Assembly (NCBI GenBank): GCA_045588485.1
Contig: JAZNEI010000089.1
Coordinates: 1 to 64,000 of the forward strand
From: HGM04593 sp045588485
Lineage (GTDB): Bacteria; Bacteroidota; Bacteroidia; Bacteroidales; Bacteroidaceae
Direction: 5' to 3'
DNA: 64,000 bases
Positions 45,484-55,348 of the stretch are shown piece by piece. The position numbers and the translations under genes are program-made. The notes under the pieces are model-generated. The model was given only the letters and a program-made list of their open reading frames with translations, was not told the origin of the DNA and made no database searches. Positions within the stretch are counted from its first letter, which is position 1; each line of letters begins with the position of its first letter.

Positions 45484-47299
45484 AGTAAATAACTCTGTTC
45501 TTTATATACTCGGCCTTTGCTTTGCTTTCGGTACTCAGTGTGTCGTTTAGATACTTCTCCATTAGCAGTGCCCCGATAGGTACTCCGAATGCAGCACCGA
45601 AGCCACCATTCTCTACATACACGGCGACGGCAATCTTGGGATTCTCTTTGGGTGCGAATCCGATGAATGCCGAGTGGTCTTTTCCACGGTTCTGTGCAGT
45701 TCCTGTCTTTCCGCAGACCTCAATACCGGGAATATTGGCTCCTCGGCAGGTACCGTTAAGGACTGCCTGGCGCATTCCTTCAACAATTTCCTCGTATGCA
45801 TTGCTCTCGGCCATAGTGGTGTTCTTTCTTTTGTATTTCGAGGCTATTGTATCGCCTTTTATGCTGCTAACCAAGTGTGGTGCGATGTATGTCCCTCTGT
45901 TGGCTATTGTGGCGCAGAGGTTGGCTATCTGAAGGGGGGTAAGTGTTACCTCGCCTTGTCCTATAGAGATACTTATCACTGTAACTGCATTCCAGTATTT
46001 TCCGTAATGTTTGGTATAGTAATCGGCATTGGGAATCATTCCTCGTGCCTCGCCCGGTAGGTCGATACCCAGACGGTAACCGAATCCCATAGACACCATA
46101 TAATCTCGCCAACGGTTCATGGCCTCGGCTGTGCCGCTGTATTTGTTAGATGAGAACATACGCACCAATCCCCAACAGAAGTAGGCATTGCAGGATGTGG
46201 CGATGGCGGGTGCAAGCGGCAGTGGCGAGGGGTGTGCGTGGCAACCAAGCTTGAACTTGTTGAAACGGAATCCTCCCGAGCAGGGGAAGTTTGTTTCGGG
46301 AGTTATTATTCCCTCTTGCAAGAATGTCAGTGCTTGTGATGTTTTGAATGTAGAACCCGGAGGATAGGTTCCCATTATTGCGCGGTTCATTAGTGGTTTG
46401 CGCTTATCTTGAGACAGCTTCTTGTGATTTTCGCCTCGTTGACGGCCTACCAATAAACGGGGGTCGTATGTGGGTGCCGATACCATACACAAAATTTCTC
46501 CTGTCGATGGCTCTATGGCAACAATACTGCCAATCTTGTCTTTCATAAGCTCTTCACCCAACGCCTGTAGTTCAATGTCAAGGCCTAATGTAAGGTCTTT
46601 TCCGGCAGTGGGTAGGGTGTCATGTGCTCCATTGAGGTAGTTGCCCTGTATGCGTCCGTATGCGTCGCGCAGCAGCATCTCTGTACCTTTTTTGCCACGT
46701 AATACTGTCTCATACGATGCTTCGAGTCCTTGCGTACCTATGTAGTCGCCACGAGTGTAATAAGGGTCGCTGTCAATCTTTTTTTGTGAAACCTCACCTA
46801 TGTCACCAAAGAGTGCTCCTGCAGCTCCGTAGGCATATTGGCGTATAGAGCGTTTCTGCACATAGAATCCCGGGAAACGGTACATCTTCTCTTGGAATTT
46901 GGCAAATTCCTCGGCCGAGAGTCGGCTCATGAATACCTGCTCGGTGTAGCTCGAGTATCCTCGGCTTCGTCGCAACCGTTTCATGCGGTCGTTGAAGTCA
47001 TCGACGGTAATACCCAGAGTGTTGCACAGGTCGAGTGTGTCGACTTTGCGTATCTCGCGTGGTATGAATGTTATGTCGTATGCCGGTTGGTTGTAGACGA
47101 GCAGCCGCCCTTTGCGGTCGTACATAAGGCCCCGTGCAGGATAGATGGTCTTTTTGTAAAAGGCATTGCTGTCGGCTTTGTCTTTGTATTCATCGCTTAG
47201 TATCTGCAGATTGAAAAGCTGTGCCACATATACAAGCAGTACAGCTAATACAATTCCGCCTAAGACATATTTGCGCTTTTCGTTGTCGAAGTTTCTCAT
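45464..47299 (-). CDS. mrdA: Penicillin-binding protein 2 (elongation transpeptidase)
   Basis: 611 residues. One N-terminal membrane helix, a dimerisation domain, then the transpeptidase with STFK (active-site Ser), SCN and KTGTAQN. It crosslinks peptidoglycan during lateral growth. Part of purH-mreB-mreC-mreD-mrdA-rodA. Confidence 0.96.
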   Translation of the reverse strand: MRNFDNEKRKYVLGGIVLAVLLVYVAQLFNLQILSDEYKDKADSNAFYKKTIYPARGLMYDRKGRLLVYNQPAYDITFIPREIRKVDTLDLCNTLGITVDDFNDRMKRLRRSRGYSSYTEQVFMSRLSAEEFAKFQEKMYRFPGFYVQKRSIRQYAYGAAGALFGDIGEVSQKKIDSDPYYTRGDYIGTQGLEASYETVLRGKKGTEMLLRDAYGRIQGNYLNGAHDTLPTAGKDLTLGLDIELQALGEELMKDKIGSIVAIEPSTGEILCMVSAPTYDPRLLVGRQRGENHKKLSQDKRKPLMNRAIMGTYPPGSTFKTSQALTFLQEGIITPETNFPCSGGFRFNKFKLGCHAHPSPLPLAPAIATSCNAYFCWGLVRMFSSNKYSGTAEAMNRWRDYMVSMGFGYRLGIDLPGEARGMIPNADYYTKHYGKYWNAVTVISISIGQGEVTLTPLQIANLCATIANRGTYIAPHLVSSIKGDTIASKYKRKNTTMAESNAYEEIVEGMRQAVLNGTCRGANIPGIEVCGKTGTAQNRGKDHSAFIGFAPKENPKIAVAVYVENGGFGAAFGVPIGALLMEKYLNDTLSTESKAKAEYIKNRVIYYGEGER

Positions 47300-47305
47300 G
47301 GCTGT

Positions 47306-47806
47306 CTACTTGCGGTTGAAGAATTCTGTTGCAATGATAAACAGCAGTGAAAGAAGTGTGCTTCCACCAACTCCCATTAGAAGTGTCAGAGGGTAGTTTA
47401 TTGTGAACAGCTCCAAAAGGAACAGTGTGGTGCAGAATAGTAGCAACGAGGTAATAGAGTATACGATGTATTTACTCCAGCTCATGGTAGATGCCGAGGG
47501 GATAAAATCATCGGGACTGCCTTTCTGAACGAAACTCTCGAGGATGTATCCACGGGTAAAGGCTAAAAGTGTGGCAGCAGCGCTGTTTATTCCCGGTGTG
47601 TTGCCGAAGATGTCTACAAGAAGACCCATGAAAAAAGCCCATAGCATAAGCTCGTTGCGTGTAGTATGGCGCGGCAGTTTAAGCAGAAAGATGATATATA
47701 TATACGCTGTAGCATAGCCAAACAGATGTATCCGGCTAAAGATAAGAACCTGAACAAGCGTTGTCAGGATGAAATTGCGCAGTCGTATAAGATATACTCT
47801 TGTCAT
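47306..47806 (-). CDS. mreD: Rod shape-determining protein MreD
   Basis: 166 residues with about five membrane segments. Position between mreC and mrdA and the LPRHTTRNELMLWAFFMGLLVD stretch support the call. Its start overlaps the mreC stop by 1 bp (TAATG). Confidence 0.9.
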   Translation of the reverse strand: MTRVYLIRLRNFILTTLVQVLIFSRIHLFGYATAYIYIIFLLKLPRHTTRNELMLWAFFMGLLVDIFGNTPGINSAAATLLAFTRGYILESFVQKGSPDDFIPSASTMSWSKYIVYSITSLLLFCTTLFLLELFTINYPLTLLMGVGGSTLLSLLFIIATEFFNRK

Positions 47807-48657
47807 TATTCGGGTATTTTGCTCATTAGCTCTTTTAGCTCATCGTGTCCTTTGTTCCCTACCACAAATACCGACTCCAAGTTTGCAAAGTTTGTCGATA
47901 GCTTTACTTTAGCACGGTAGAACATTCCATCAGCCGAATTTTCTACATCCTCTATTGTGCCTACTGTTATTCCGCCGGGGAATATCTCGGAGTGTCCGCT
48001 TGTCACAACCGTATCGCCCTTGTCGAATTTTGTATATCGTGGCAGGTCGACAAGATAAGAGTATCGTGTGTCCTTGCCGTCCCATTGCAGTAGAGGTACG
48101 CTTGCACCCTCATCGCCTACAATGCGGCAACTTGTGCTGCTCTTGCTGTTTAGCAGTGGCAGTACCAATGAATAATTCTCGGATGCGAGATATATGATAC
48201 CAACCACTCCTTTGCTGCAAAATACGCCCATTTCTTGTTGTATTCCATCATCGGTACCTTTGTCAAGGACGATGAAATTGTTTATCGAGTTAAGAGGGTT
48301 GCTTACAACGTTTGCAGTGTAGAATGTGTATCCCGAACCGAAACTGTGTGCGATGGTGTCGTTAAGCAGTGCCTCATGACTGCGCAGTTCACTCATTGCT
48401 GATTTTAGTTCGGTAATCTCGCTAAGCAGCGCGGCATTGTGATTCTTAAGAATCTCATTCTCGGTGCGTAGACCGAAATAACTGTCAATATCCGAAATTG
48501 CACTATAAATGTCGCCTACTGTATTGTTGGTGGCAGTGAATACCGCTGCTTTTTGGTAGTTGTTGAAGTGTACAATAAGCATAAAACTGATTCCTTCGAG
48601 CAGAAGCAGAAGGAACCAGTGATTATGCTTTACTAAAAAATTCAGTATTGTCTGCAC
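47806..48657 (-). CDS. mreC: Rod shape-determining protein MreC
   Basis: 283 residues: N-terminal membrane helix (~10-30), coiled coil (~60-95), then the periplasmic beta domain with NFIVLDKGTDDGIQQEMGV and GITVGTIEDVE. The start is GTG; an in-frame stop two codons upstream leaves no earlier choice. Scaffold linking MreB to the synthases. Confidence 0.94.
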   Translation of the reverse strand: MQTILNFLVKHNHWFLLLLLEGISFMLIVHFNNYQKAAVFTATNNTVGDIYSAISDIDSYFGLRTENEILKNHNAALLSEITELKSAMSELRSHEALLNDTIAHSFGSGYTFYTANVVSNPLNSINNFIVLDKGTDDGIQQEMGVFCSKGVVGIIYLASENYSLVLPLLNSKSSTSCRIVGDEGASVPLLQWDGKDTRYSYLVDLPRYTKFDKGDTVVTSGHSEIFPGGITVGTIEDVENSADGMFYRAKVKLSTNFANLESVFVVGNKGHDELKELMSKIPE

Positions 48658-48676
48658 TTCTTATCAGGTTTGACTT

Positions 48677-49696
48677 TTATCGCATCAAGAATGGATAGTT
48701 CAGGTTGTTCAGTGCCAACGCTGTACCCTTTGCCACACAGTAGAGAGGATTCTCGGCAATGTGGAAAGGTATATTTATCTTATCCGACAGACGCTTGTCG
48801 AGACCGCGCAGCAGAGCACCGCCGCCTGCAAGGAAAATACCATTGTGTACAATGTCGGCATAAAGTTCGGGAGGAGTGGCCTCAAGCGCGTTTATTATGG
48901 CATTCTCTATCTTAATGATAGATTTGTCGATACAGTGCGCAATCTCCTGGTAGCATACGGGAACCTCAAGAGGCATCGCTGTTATTTTGTTTGGACCGTG
49001 TACGATATAATCCTGAGGAGCATCGTCGCCAAGGTCGGTAAGAGCCGAACCTACATGTATCTTGATACGCTCGGCCATACGCTCGCTGACACGTACATTG
49101 TGCTGGCGACCCATATACTCTTGAATGTCGGCAGTAAAGTCGTCACCTGCGATGCGCAGTGAACCGTTCGATACAATACCGCCAAGCGAGATTACGGCAA
49201 TCTCGGTTGAACCACCACCTATGTCTACTACCATATTGCCCTCGGGTGCTGTTACGTCAAGTCCTATACCAAGTGCCGATGCCATAGGCTCGTAAATGAG
49301 GTATACGTCGCGTCCGCCGGCGTGTTCGGCCGAGTCGCGTACGGCACGAAGCTCAACCTCGGTAGAGCCGTAGGGGACACCGATGACCATTCTCAACGAG
49401 GGGTTGAAGAGCTTGCTGCCCATATTTACCTTCTCAATGAGTCCGCGCATCATCTGTTCACAGGCGTTGAAGTCGGCAATCACACCGTCGCGTAGGGGAC
49501 GTATGGTCTGTATATTGGGGTTGGTCTTCTCGTGCATCTGCTTTGCACGCTCACCAACGGCAATCATCTTTTTTGTGCTGTTGTCGAGGGCTACCACCGA
49601 AGGCTCGTCAACTACAATCTTTCCGTTGTAGGTGATAATGGTATTGGCGGTGCCAAGGTCAATGGCAACATCTTGTGTGAATGAAAAAATACCCAT
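48677..49696 (-). CDS. mreB: Rod shape-determining actin homologue MreB
   Basis: 340 residues from ATG 49696, the usual length; the frame is open to 49753 but those 19 residues are atypical. Begins MGIFSFTQDVAIDLGTANT (phosphate 1); DIGGGSTEIAV (phosphate 2) and LAGGGALLRGLDKRL (adenosine) follow. Forms membrane-bound filaments that guide wall elongation. Confidence 0.97.
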   Translation of the reverse strand: MGIFSFTQDVAIDLGTANTIITYNGKIVVDEPSVVALDNSTKKMIAVGERAKQMHEKTNPNIQTIRPLRDGVIADFNACEQMMRGLIEKVNMGSKLFNPSLRMVIGVPYGSTEVELRAVRDSAEHAGGRDVYLIYEPMASALGIGLDVTAPEGNMVVDIGGGSTEIAVISLGGIVSNGSLRIAGDDFTADIQEYMGRQHNVRVSERMAERIKIHVGSALTDLGDDAPQDYIVHGPNKITAMPLEVPVCYQEIAHCIDKSIIKIENAIINALEATPPELYADIVHNGIFLAGGGALLRGLDKRLSDKINIPFHIAENPLYCVAKGTALALNNLNYPFLMR

Positions 49697-49771
49697 TAGT
49701 TTTAAAAATCTCTTTTTTGTTGTTAAACGAAAAAGCTTGGGACTACCTGTCACAGGCCTGCCCCTAACTTA

Positions 49772-51295
49772 TTAATGTTTGAAGTGGCGGAATCCTGTTG
49801 TAACCATGGATACGCCATTTGCGTCACAGTAGTCAACCGACTCCTTGTCTCTGATAGAGCCTCCCGGATGGATTACTGCTGTGATACCCGCCTCGTGCGC
49901 AATCTGTACGCAGTCGGGGAAGGGGAAGAATGCGTCGCTTGCCATTACCGCACCCTCGAGCGAGAAGCCAAATGTACCAGCCTTTTCGATTGCGTGGCGC
50001 AGCGAGTCGACACGTGATGTCTGTCCTACACCACTTGCAATGAGCTGCTTGCCCTTGGCAAGAACGATGGCATTGCTCTTGCTGTGCTTTACAATTTTGT
50101 TGGCAAAGAGCATGTCTTCTATCTCCTCGGCTGTAGGCTCGGCCTTTGATACTGTCTTAAGCTCCTCGGGGGTCTCAACCTTTGCGTCGCGCTCCTGTAC
50201 AAGTACACCGTTGAGTACGCTGCGGAATGTCTGTGCAGGCATATCAGTTGTCTTGTGTACGAGGATGATGCGGTTCTTCTTCTGTGTGAGGACCTCAAGA
50301 GCATCCATGTCATAGTCGGGAGCAATTATTACCTCGAAGAAAATCTCGTTGATAGCCTCGGCTGTTGCCTTGTCGATAGCTGCATTTGCAATGAGAACTC
50401 CACCGAATGCCGATACGGGGTCGCCTGCAAGTGCTGCCTGCCAAGCCTCAAGGATTGTGGGGCGCGATGCAAGACCGCAAGCATTGTTGTGCTTCAGAAT
50501 TGCAAATGTAGTCTCTCCTGTAAAGTCGTGGATAAGCTCCACTGCCGCGTGAATGTCGAGCAGGTTGTTGTAAGATATCTCCTTGCCGTGAATCTGGTTG
50601 AAAATCTTGTTGAAGTCGCCAAAGAACGCACCCTTCTGATGGGGATTCTCGCCGTAGCGAAGGCTCATGGGACAATCCTTGGCATAGCGGAATGCGCTCT
50701 GCTCCTCGCCATTGAAGTAGTTGAAGATAGCCGAGTCGTAAGACGAAGAAACTGCAAATGCTTCGCGTGCGAAGAAACGGCGCTCCTCGAGTGTTGTCTC
50801 TGCACCGTTGTTCTTAAGGATGTCGAGCAGGGGCTGATATTGGCCTTTACTTGCAACAATTACAACATCGTTGAAGTTCTTTGCTGCAGCACGGATAAGT
50901 GAGATACCGCCTATATCAATCTTTTCGATGATGTCGGCTTCGGGTGCCCCCGAAGCAACAGTCTGCTCAAAGGGATAGAGGTCTACAATAACAAGGTCAA
51001 TCTCGGGAATCTCATACTCGGCCATCTGCTGCTGGTCTTTCTCAAGTTCGCGGCGACCCAATATTCCACCAAATACCTTGGGGTGAAGGGTCTTTACACG
51101 ACCACCCAAAATAGAGGGATAACCTGTGAGACTCTCAACAGCGGTGCAGGGAATATTCAGCGATTCAATGAACTGCTGTGTACCGCCTGTCGAGATAAGC
51201 TGTACACCCTCGTTGTGAAGAAGTCTGATGATTTCGTCCAATCCGTCTTTGTGGAAAACGGAAACCAATGCCGATTTAATTCTTTTTGTTGACAT
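49772..51295 (-). CDS. purH: Bifunctional AICAR transformylase / IMP cyclohydrolase
   Basis: 507 residues. The N-terminal MGS-like cyclohydrolase domain (~1-150, LISTGGTQQFIES, VKTLHPKVFGGIL) is followed by the AICARFT domain (LRYGENPHQKGAFF, KHNNACG, FFPFPDCVQIAHEAG). Catalyses the last two steps of IMP synthesis. Shares strand with mreB, 75 bp upstream. The 250 bp before its start are AT-rich; a weak -7 (TAACTTCG, 51394-51401) is the only signal. Confidence 0.96.
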   Translation of the reverse strand: MSTKRIKSALVSVFHKDGLDEIIRLLHNEGVQLISTGGTQQFIESLNIPCTAVESLTGYPSILGGRVKTLHPKVFGGILGRRELEKDQQQMAEYEIPEIDLVIVDLYPFEQTVASGAPEADIIEKIDIGGISLIRAAAKNFNDVVIVASKGQYQPLLDILKNNGAETTLEERRFFAREAFAVSSSYDSAIFNYFNGEEQSAFRYAKDCPMSLRYGENPHQKGAFFGDFNKIFNQIHGKEISYNNLLDIHAAVELIHDFTGETTFAILKHNNACGLASRPTILEAWQAALAGDPVSAFGGVLIANAAIDKATAEAINEIFFEVIIAPDYDMDALEVLTQKKNRIILVHKTTDMPAQTFRSVLNGVLVQERDAKVETPEELKTVSKAEPTAEEIEDMLFANKIVKHSKSNAIVLAKGKQLIASGVGQTSRVDSLRHAIEKAGTFGFSLEGAVMASDAFFPFPDCVQIAHEAGITAVIHPGGSIRDKESVDYCDANGVSMVTTGFRHFKH

Positions 51296-51505
51296 AGTTA
51301 TTATATTTTAAAATTTATTCTTTGTGATTTTGTCTATAAGATTGATAATCAATAGATTGTATCTTGAAAGAATGCCTGTTCTCTATTTTCTCGCGAAGTT
51401 ACAATTTTTTTGCCGATTATACACTATAAAATAGGCTATATTTTCCCGATGAAAAGAAGAATTTTGATAGTGTCGATTTGTAAGAAACGACCCTGTTAAG
51501 GTGGG

Positions 51506-51549
51506 TAAAAAGAGTGTCCGCATTAACTAACGCGGACACTCTTTTTTTA
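51506..51549 (-). terminator. Intrinsic terminator at the end of nadB
   Basis: AAAGAGTGTCCGCGTT and its complement form a long stem around a short loop, with A/T-runs on both sides. It directly overlaps the TAA of nadB at 51547-51549. Confidence 0.88.
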
Positions 51550-53124
51550 TTTTTCTATACTCTTTTTTAAATGGTCGATGTTATAGTGCAGCCCTCGACT
51601 CTCTTTGCGTTCTATGGCTTGTCGCATAATAAGATAACCGACATTTATAATATTACGAAGCTCGCATAATTCTCGGCTGATAACGCTCTGTTTGAACAAC
51701 TCTTCGGTCTCTTCGTATAAAAGATCGAGACGATTCCACGCGCGTTTCAAGCGCAGGTCGGTGCGCACAATGCCCACGTATGTACTCATTATTTGTCCAA
51801 CCTCTTTGGCATCTTGTGAGATGAGCACCATCTCTTCGTTCATTGTTGTTCCTTCGTCGTTCCATTGTGGAATATCTTCGTTGAATGTGTATTTCTGGAA
51901 CAGCTCTGACGAGTGCTTTGCTGCTGCATCGGCATATACCACAGCTTCTATAAGCGAGTTGCTTGCGAGACGGTTACCACCGTGCAATCCCGTGCATGAA
52001 CATTCGCCGACGGCATATAGTCGGTGTATACTCGATTGGGCATTAAGGTCTACCTTTATTCCTCCACACAGATAGTGGGCGGCAGGGGCAACGGGAATAT
52101 AGTCTTTTGTTATGTCAATGCCCAATGAGAGGCACTTTTCGTAGATGTTGGGAAAGTGTCGCTTGGTCTCCTCGGGGTCTTTGTGCGTTACATCAAGATA
52201 GACGTGGTCGTCGCCCCTTAGCTTCATCTCGTTGTCTATTGCGCGAGCTACAATGTCGCGTGGTGCGAGCGACAGACGTTCGTCATATTTGTGCATAAAC
52301 TCTTTGCCGTCGAGGGTGCGAAGAACACCACCGTAACCGCGCATGGCCTCGGTGATAAGAAACGAAGGACGGTCGCCGGGGTTGTATAGTGCAGTAGGAT
52401 GGAATTGTACAAATTCCATATCTTTTACTGTGCCTTTAGCACGGTAGACCATTGCAATTCCGTCACCTGTGGCTACAAGGGGGTTCGTCGTTGTCTTGTA
52501 CACTGCACCGCAGCCTCCTGTTGCCATAAGTGTCACTTTGCTAAGAAATGTGTGTACTTCGTTGGTGGCAATGTCAAGGACGTAAGCTCCGTAGCACTCT
52601 ATGTCGGGTGTCTGACGTGTTACGGTAACGCCAAGATGGTGCTGCGTCAGAATCTCAATGGCAAAGTGATTGTCGAAGATTGTGATGTTGGGGTGGTTGC
52701 GCAATGCGCGTATGAGTGACTCCTGAATCTCGGCACCGGTGTTGTCGGCATGGTGCAGTATGCGGAACTCGGAATGTCCTCCCTCGCGATGTAGGTCGAA
52801 CTCGCCATTGGGCTGTCTGTCGAACTCTACCCCCCAGTCTATCAACTGCTGTATCTGTGCAGGGGCCTCGCGTACAACCTTTTCCACTGCTGCACGGTCG
52901 CTTATGTGGTCGCCGGCAATCATCGTATCTTCGATGTGCTTGTCGAAATTGTCGACCAATAGGTTTGTTACCGACGCAATGCCTCCCTGTGCAAAATAGG
53001 TGTTTGCGTCCTCGAGCGTTGTCTTGCAAATAACGGCGACGCTGCCTTTGTGCGCTACTTTAAGCGCGAAACTCATTCCGGCAATACCGGAACCGATAAC
53101 CAAAAAATCGAATCTTTTTACCAT
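51547..53124 (-). CDS. nadB: L-aspartate oxidase
   Basis: 525 residues. The FAD site GSGIAGMSFAL is near the N-terminus; YFAQGGIASV, HREGGHSEFRILHHADNTGAE (shown in part), GGCGAVY and HGGNRLASNSLIEAVVYA are family signatures. Converts aspartate to iminoaspartate for NAD. nadA and nadC are not adjacent. Confidence 0.96.
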   Translation of the reverse strand: MVKRFDFLVIGSGIAGMSFALKVAHKGSVAVICKTTLEDANTYFAQGGIASVTNLLVDNFDKHIEDTMIAGDHISDRAAVEKVVREAPAQIQQLIDWGVEFDRQPNGEFDLHREGGHSEFRILHHADNTGAEIQESLIRALRNHPNITIFDNHFAIEILTQHHLGVTVTRQTPDIECYGAYVLDIATNEVHTFLSKVTLMATGGCGAVYKTTTNPLVATGDGIAMVYRAKGTVKDMEFVQFHPTALYNPGDRPSFLITEAMRGYGGVLRTLDGKEFMHKYDERLSLAPRDIVARAIDNEMKLRGDDHVYLDVTHKDPEETKRHFPNIYEKCLSLGIDITKDYIPVAPAAHYLCGGIKVDLNAQSSIHRLYAVGECSCTGLHGGNRLASNSLIEAVVYADAAAKHSSELFQKYTFNEDIPQWNDEGTTMNEEMVLISQDAKEVGQIMSTYVGIVRTDLRLKRAWNRLDLLYEETEELFKQSVISRELCELRNIINVGYLIMRQAIERKESRGLHYNIDHLKKSIEK

Positions 53125-53261
53125 AGTTCGCAGTGATTGAAATTTTGCGAGAAAATGATTGTCGGCTGCTAAGTTACAAAAAATGTGAAGAAAAATAGTT
53201 TATTGTCGCTTTTTTCAGCAAATATTGGTTAGTTTTGTCTCGTAATACTCCGTTTCAAGGT

Positions 53262-54635
53262 ATGTTATATAGGTTTTTTGTTATAATATCGTGGGTTCTT
53301 GTGTTCTCGGTGTCGGTTACAGCTCAGACAATGTCGCAGCGTTTGGATGCTTTGATGGGCGATAACCTTTTTGTCGATAGCGATGCTTCGGTTGCTGTTT
53401 ACGACTTAGATGCCGATACTATGCTTTACGAGTATAGGGCACAGAAGTTGTGTCGTCCGGCATCGGTTACAAAAGTGGTTACCGCAACAGTCGCTCTTAG
53501 TCGATTGGGATGCGACTACACAGTAGATACACATCTGTGGGGCGAGGATAATGCCTTGGGTGGTCGTAATGTATATGTACAGGGGAGTATCGACCCTCTT
53601 TTTGACGAGGATGACCTTATGTCTATGGTGGCACAGTTGTCATCCGGTGGCTGTGTAGACACTCTTTTTGCCGATTGCTCCTTTATGGATTCAATATATT
53701 GGGGTCCCGGTTGGTCGTGGGACGATACTCCTTGGGAGTTTCAACCCTATATTTCGCCACTTATGCTTTGCGGTGGAACAGTGCAGGTGACTGTGAAACC
53801 ATCGGTTCGGGGCGAGGCTCCGATAGTAGAGTGCAGTCCGCAGTCGGATTATTATACCATCGTTAACGAGGCTGTCACACAGGGCGGACGTGGCGAGAAA
53901 CTTACTATCCTGCGCGATTGGCTCGATGCTACCAATGTGATACGCATAAAAGGCGATTGTAACAAAGCCAAGAGCGAGAAAATGAATCTTCTTCCTTCGC
54001 AAGATTATTTTATGAAGGTCTTTAGTGAACGATTGGACTCGGCCGGTGTCTCTGTCGGGACGGTTGCATATAAACAGGTGCCTCAGTCGGCTCAGCTGCT
54101 TTATACAGTGCGTCGTCCCATTGTCGAAATTGTAGATGAGGCACTTATGGAGAGCAATAACCTATGCGCCGAGGCGCTCAGTTATCATCTTGGTGCTCTG
54201 TACGGCAAGCGTCCGGTGCGTCAAGAGATGGGTCCTAAGATTATGCGAGGCTTTCTCGATTTTAAGATTGATGCCCCCGAGAAGTATCATATTGCCGATG
54301 GCTCGGGACTGTCGCTTTATACCTATCTGTCGGCCGATATTATTTTGCAGACACTGAAACTCGCATATAACGATAAAAAGATTTACGAGACAATGCTTCA
54401 TGCTCTTCCTTTGTCGGGAATAAGTGGAACGATGAAGAATCGTACCAAGGATAGTGCTGCATATAAAAAGATATATGCAAAGACGGGTACCGTAAAGGGA
54501 GTATGCACATTGGCAGGCTATGCCAAAGCTGCTAACGGACACACTTTGGCATTTGTTATTCTTAATCAGGGCTCTATGAGCGCATCGACGGTGCGCCGTT
54601 GGCAAGATAAAGTGTGCGAGGCAATGTGCCACTAA
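53262..54635 (+). CDS. dacB: D-alanyl-D-alanine carboxypeptidase/endopeptidase (PBP4 family)
   Basis: 457 residues from ATG 53262; a TTG at 53235 also fits the frame. Signal peptide ends near VSVTAQT. SVTK (68-71) holds the nucleophile, SNN in MESNNLCAEAL and KTGT in YAKTGTVKG complete the site. Trims peptidoglycan in the periplasm. Its last ~215 bp have a second copy at 57600-57816. Confidence 0.93.
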   Translation: MLYRFFVIISWVLVFSVSVTAQTMSQRLDALMGDNLFVDSDASVAVYDLDADTMLYEYRAQKLCRPASVTKVVTATVALSRLGCDYTVDTHLWGEDNALGGRNVYVQGSIDPLFDEDDLMSMVAQLSSGGCVDTLFADCSFMDSIYWGPGWSWDDTPWEFQPYISPLMLCGGTVQVTVKPSVRGEAPIVECSPQSDYYTIVNEAVTQGGRGEKLTILRDWLDATNVIRIKGDCNKAKSEKMNLLPSQDYFMKVFSERLDSAGVSVGTVAYKQVPQSAQLLYTVRRPIVEIVDEALMESNNLCAEALSYHLGALYGKRPVRQEMGPKIMRGFLDFKIDAPEKYHIADGSGLSLYTYLSADIILQTLKLAYNDKKIYETMLHALPLSGISGTMKNRTKDSAAYKKIYAKTGTVKGVCTLAGYAKAANGHTLAFVILNQGSMSASTVRRWQDKVCEAMCH

Positions 54636-54664
54636 AAATAAGAAACAATCATTAAGGGATAATA

Positions 54665-54840
54665 AAACTATTTGTTGTATCTTTGGATAAGATGTACGGC
54701 ACTCGCTGCAAAATATTAAAGCAAGCTTTATATATTTCGCTCGTTTGTTGTATCTTTGCCTTACAGGTGAAATACAATGCGCACGCTGCGAAATGCCAAA
54801 GTAAACCAACTTTGCCTATCTCGCTCGTTTGTTGTTGTTA
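54665..54840 (+). repeat. Promoter-bearing tandem units related to those at 1199-1380
   Basis: TTGTTGTATCTTTG occurs twice, ending near 54684 and 54762, and a third CGCTCGTTTGTTGTTGTT sits near 54823-54840 without the -7 element. CACTCGCTG and GCACGCTGCG precede the second and third at similar distances. The order of motifs matches the units upstream of the GATC methylase. They point into the island. Confidence 0.65.
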
Positions 54841-54932
54841 TTATTAATCTAATATTGTAATTAAGCAGATAAAAATTAAAGATATAGGAAGTAAACAGAA
54901 CTGACATATTAAAGAACTATAAAACTTTTCTC

Positions 54933-55086
54933 TCGAACCTGAAAACCGCCAATTTGAAGCCACAGAGAATAAGTTCGAATTGTTCACACCTTGTGGTGTG
55001 GGCTGTTTGTGCTTATTCGTGGCAAGGTCACTTGGCGGTACCGAGGTTTGGAATAAGACAAAACAAACAGCTCGTACCACTTTTTT
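54933..55086 (+). ncRNA. Structured leader or small RNA with overlapping terminator hairpin, before the HTH gene
   Basis: Helices by eye: TCGAACCT (54933-54940) with AGGTTTGG (55044-55051); ACCGCCAA (54945-54952) with TTGGCGGT (55032-55039); GCCAC (54959-54963) with GTGGC (55019-55023); GAATAAG (54967-54973) with CTTATTC (55012-55018); and hairpin CACACC-TTGT-GGTGTG (54985-55000). A competing hairpin pairs GGTACCGAG (55037-55045) with CTCGTACC (55071-55078), followed by T6 (55081-55086) ending at the ATG. A second GAATAAG at 55051-55057 could also compete for CTTATTC. This has the form of an attenuator; no known class is recognised. Confidence 0.6.
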
Positions 55087-55320
55087 ATGATACACATAGG
55101 AGAACTGATAAAAGCAAGATTGGCACAGGTTGAACGCACGCCCGGGTGGTTGGCGAAAAAGATAAACTGTGATAGGACGAACATATATAAAATATTCCAA
55201 CGTCCAAGTATAGACACAGAACTTTTAGCGCGCATCTCAAAAGCATTGGATTATGATTTCTTCTTGGAGTTGTCAATGTCTTGGAAATCAAATTGTGAAA
55301 ATACGGCTACAAATGAGTGA
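55087..55320 (+). CDS. Small XRE-type helix-turn-helix protein
   Basis: 77 residues with a Cro/CI-like fold (IGELIKARLAQVERTPGWLA, then KKINCDRTNIYKIFQRPSID, then LLARISKALDYDFF). Similar stand-alone HTH proteins are common in Bacteroidetes. No Shine-Dalgarno; a T6 tract abuts the ATG. It is framed by the structured leader and a strong terminator, so it is a self-contained unit. Confidence 0.85.
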   Translation: MIHIGELIKARLAQVERTPGWLAKKINCDRTNIYKIFQRPSIDTELLARISKALDYDFFLELSMSWKSNCENTATNE

Positions 55321-55348
55321 ATATGAATCACACATTTGTAGCCGTATT
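55300..55348 (+). terminator. Terminator hairpin at the end of the HTH gene
   Basis: AATACGGCTACAAATG (55300-55315) pairs perfectly with CATTTGTAGCCGTATT (55333-55348), 16 bp with a 17-nt loop. It includes the last codons of the HTH gene. A full T-run is lacking (CTTGTG follows). The next 250 bp, to 55604, are AT-rich with only broken short frames. Confidence 0.7.

Noticed and set aside
54933..55086. Retron-type or 6S-type RNA
   Set aside because: No reverse transcriptase lies nearby, and the fold alone does not establish 6S RNA; reported as an unclassified structured RNA.
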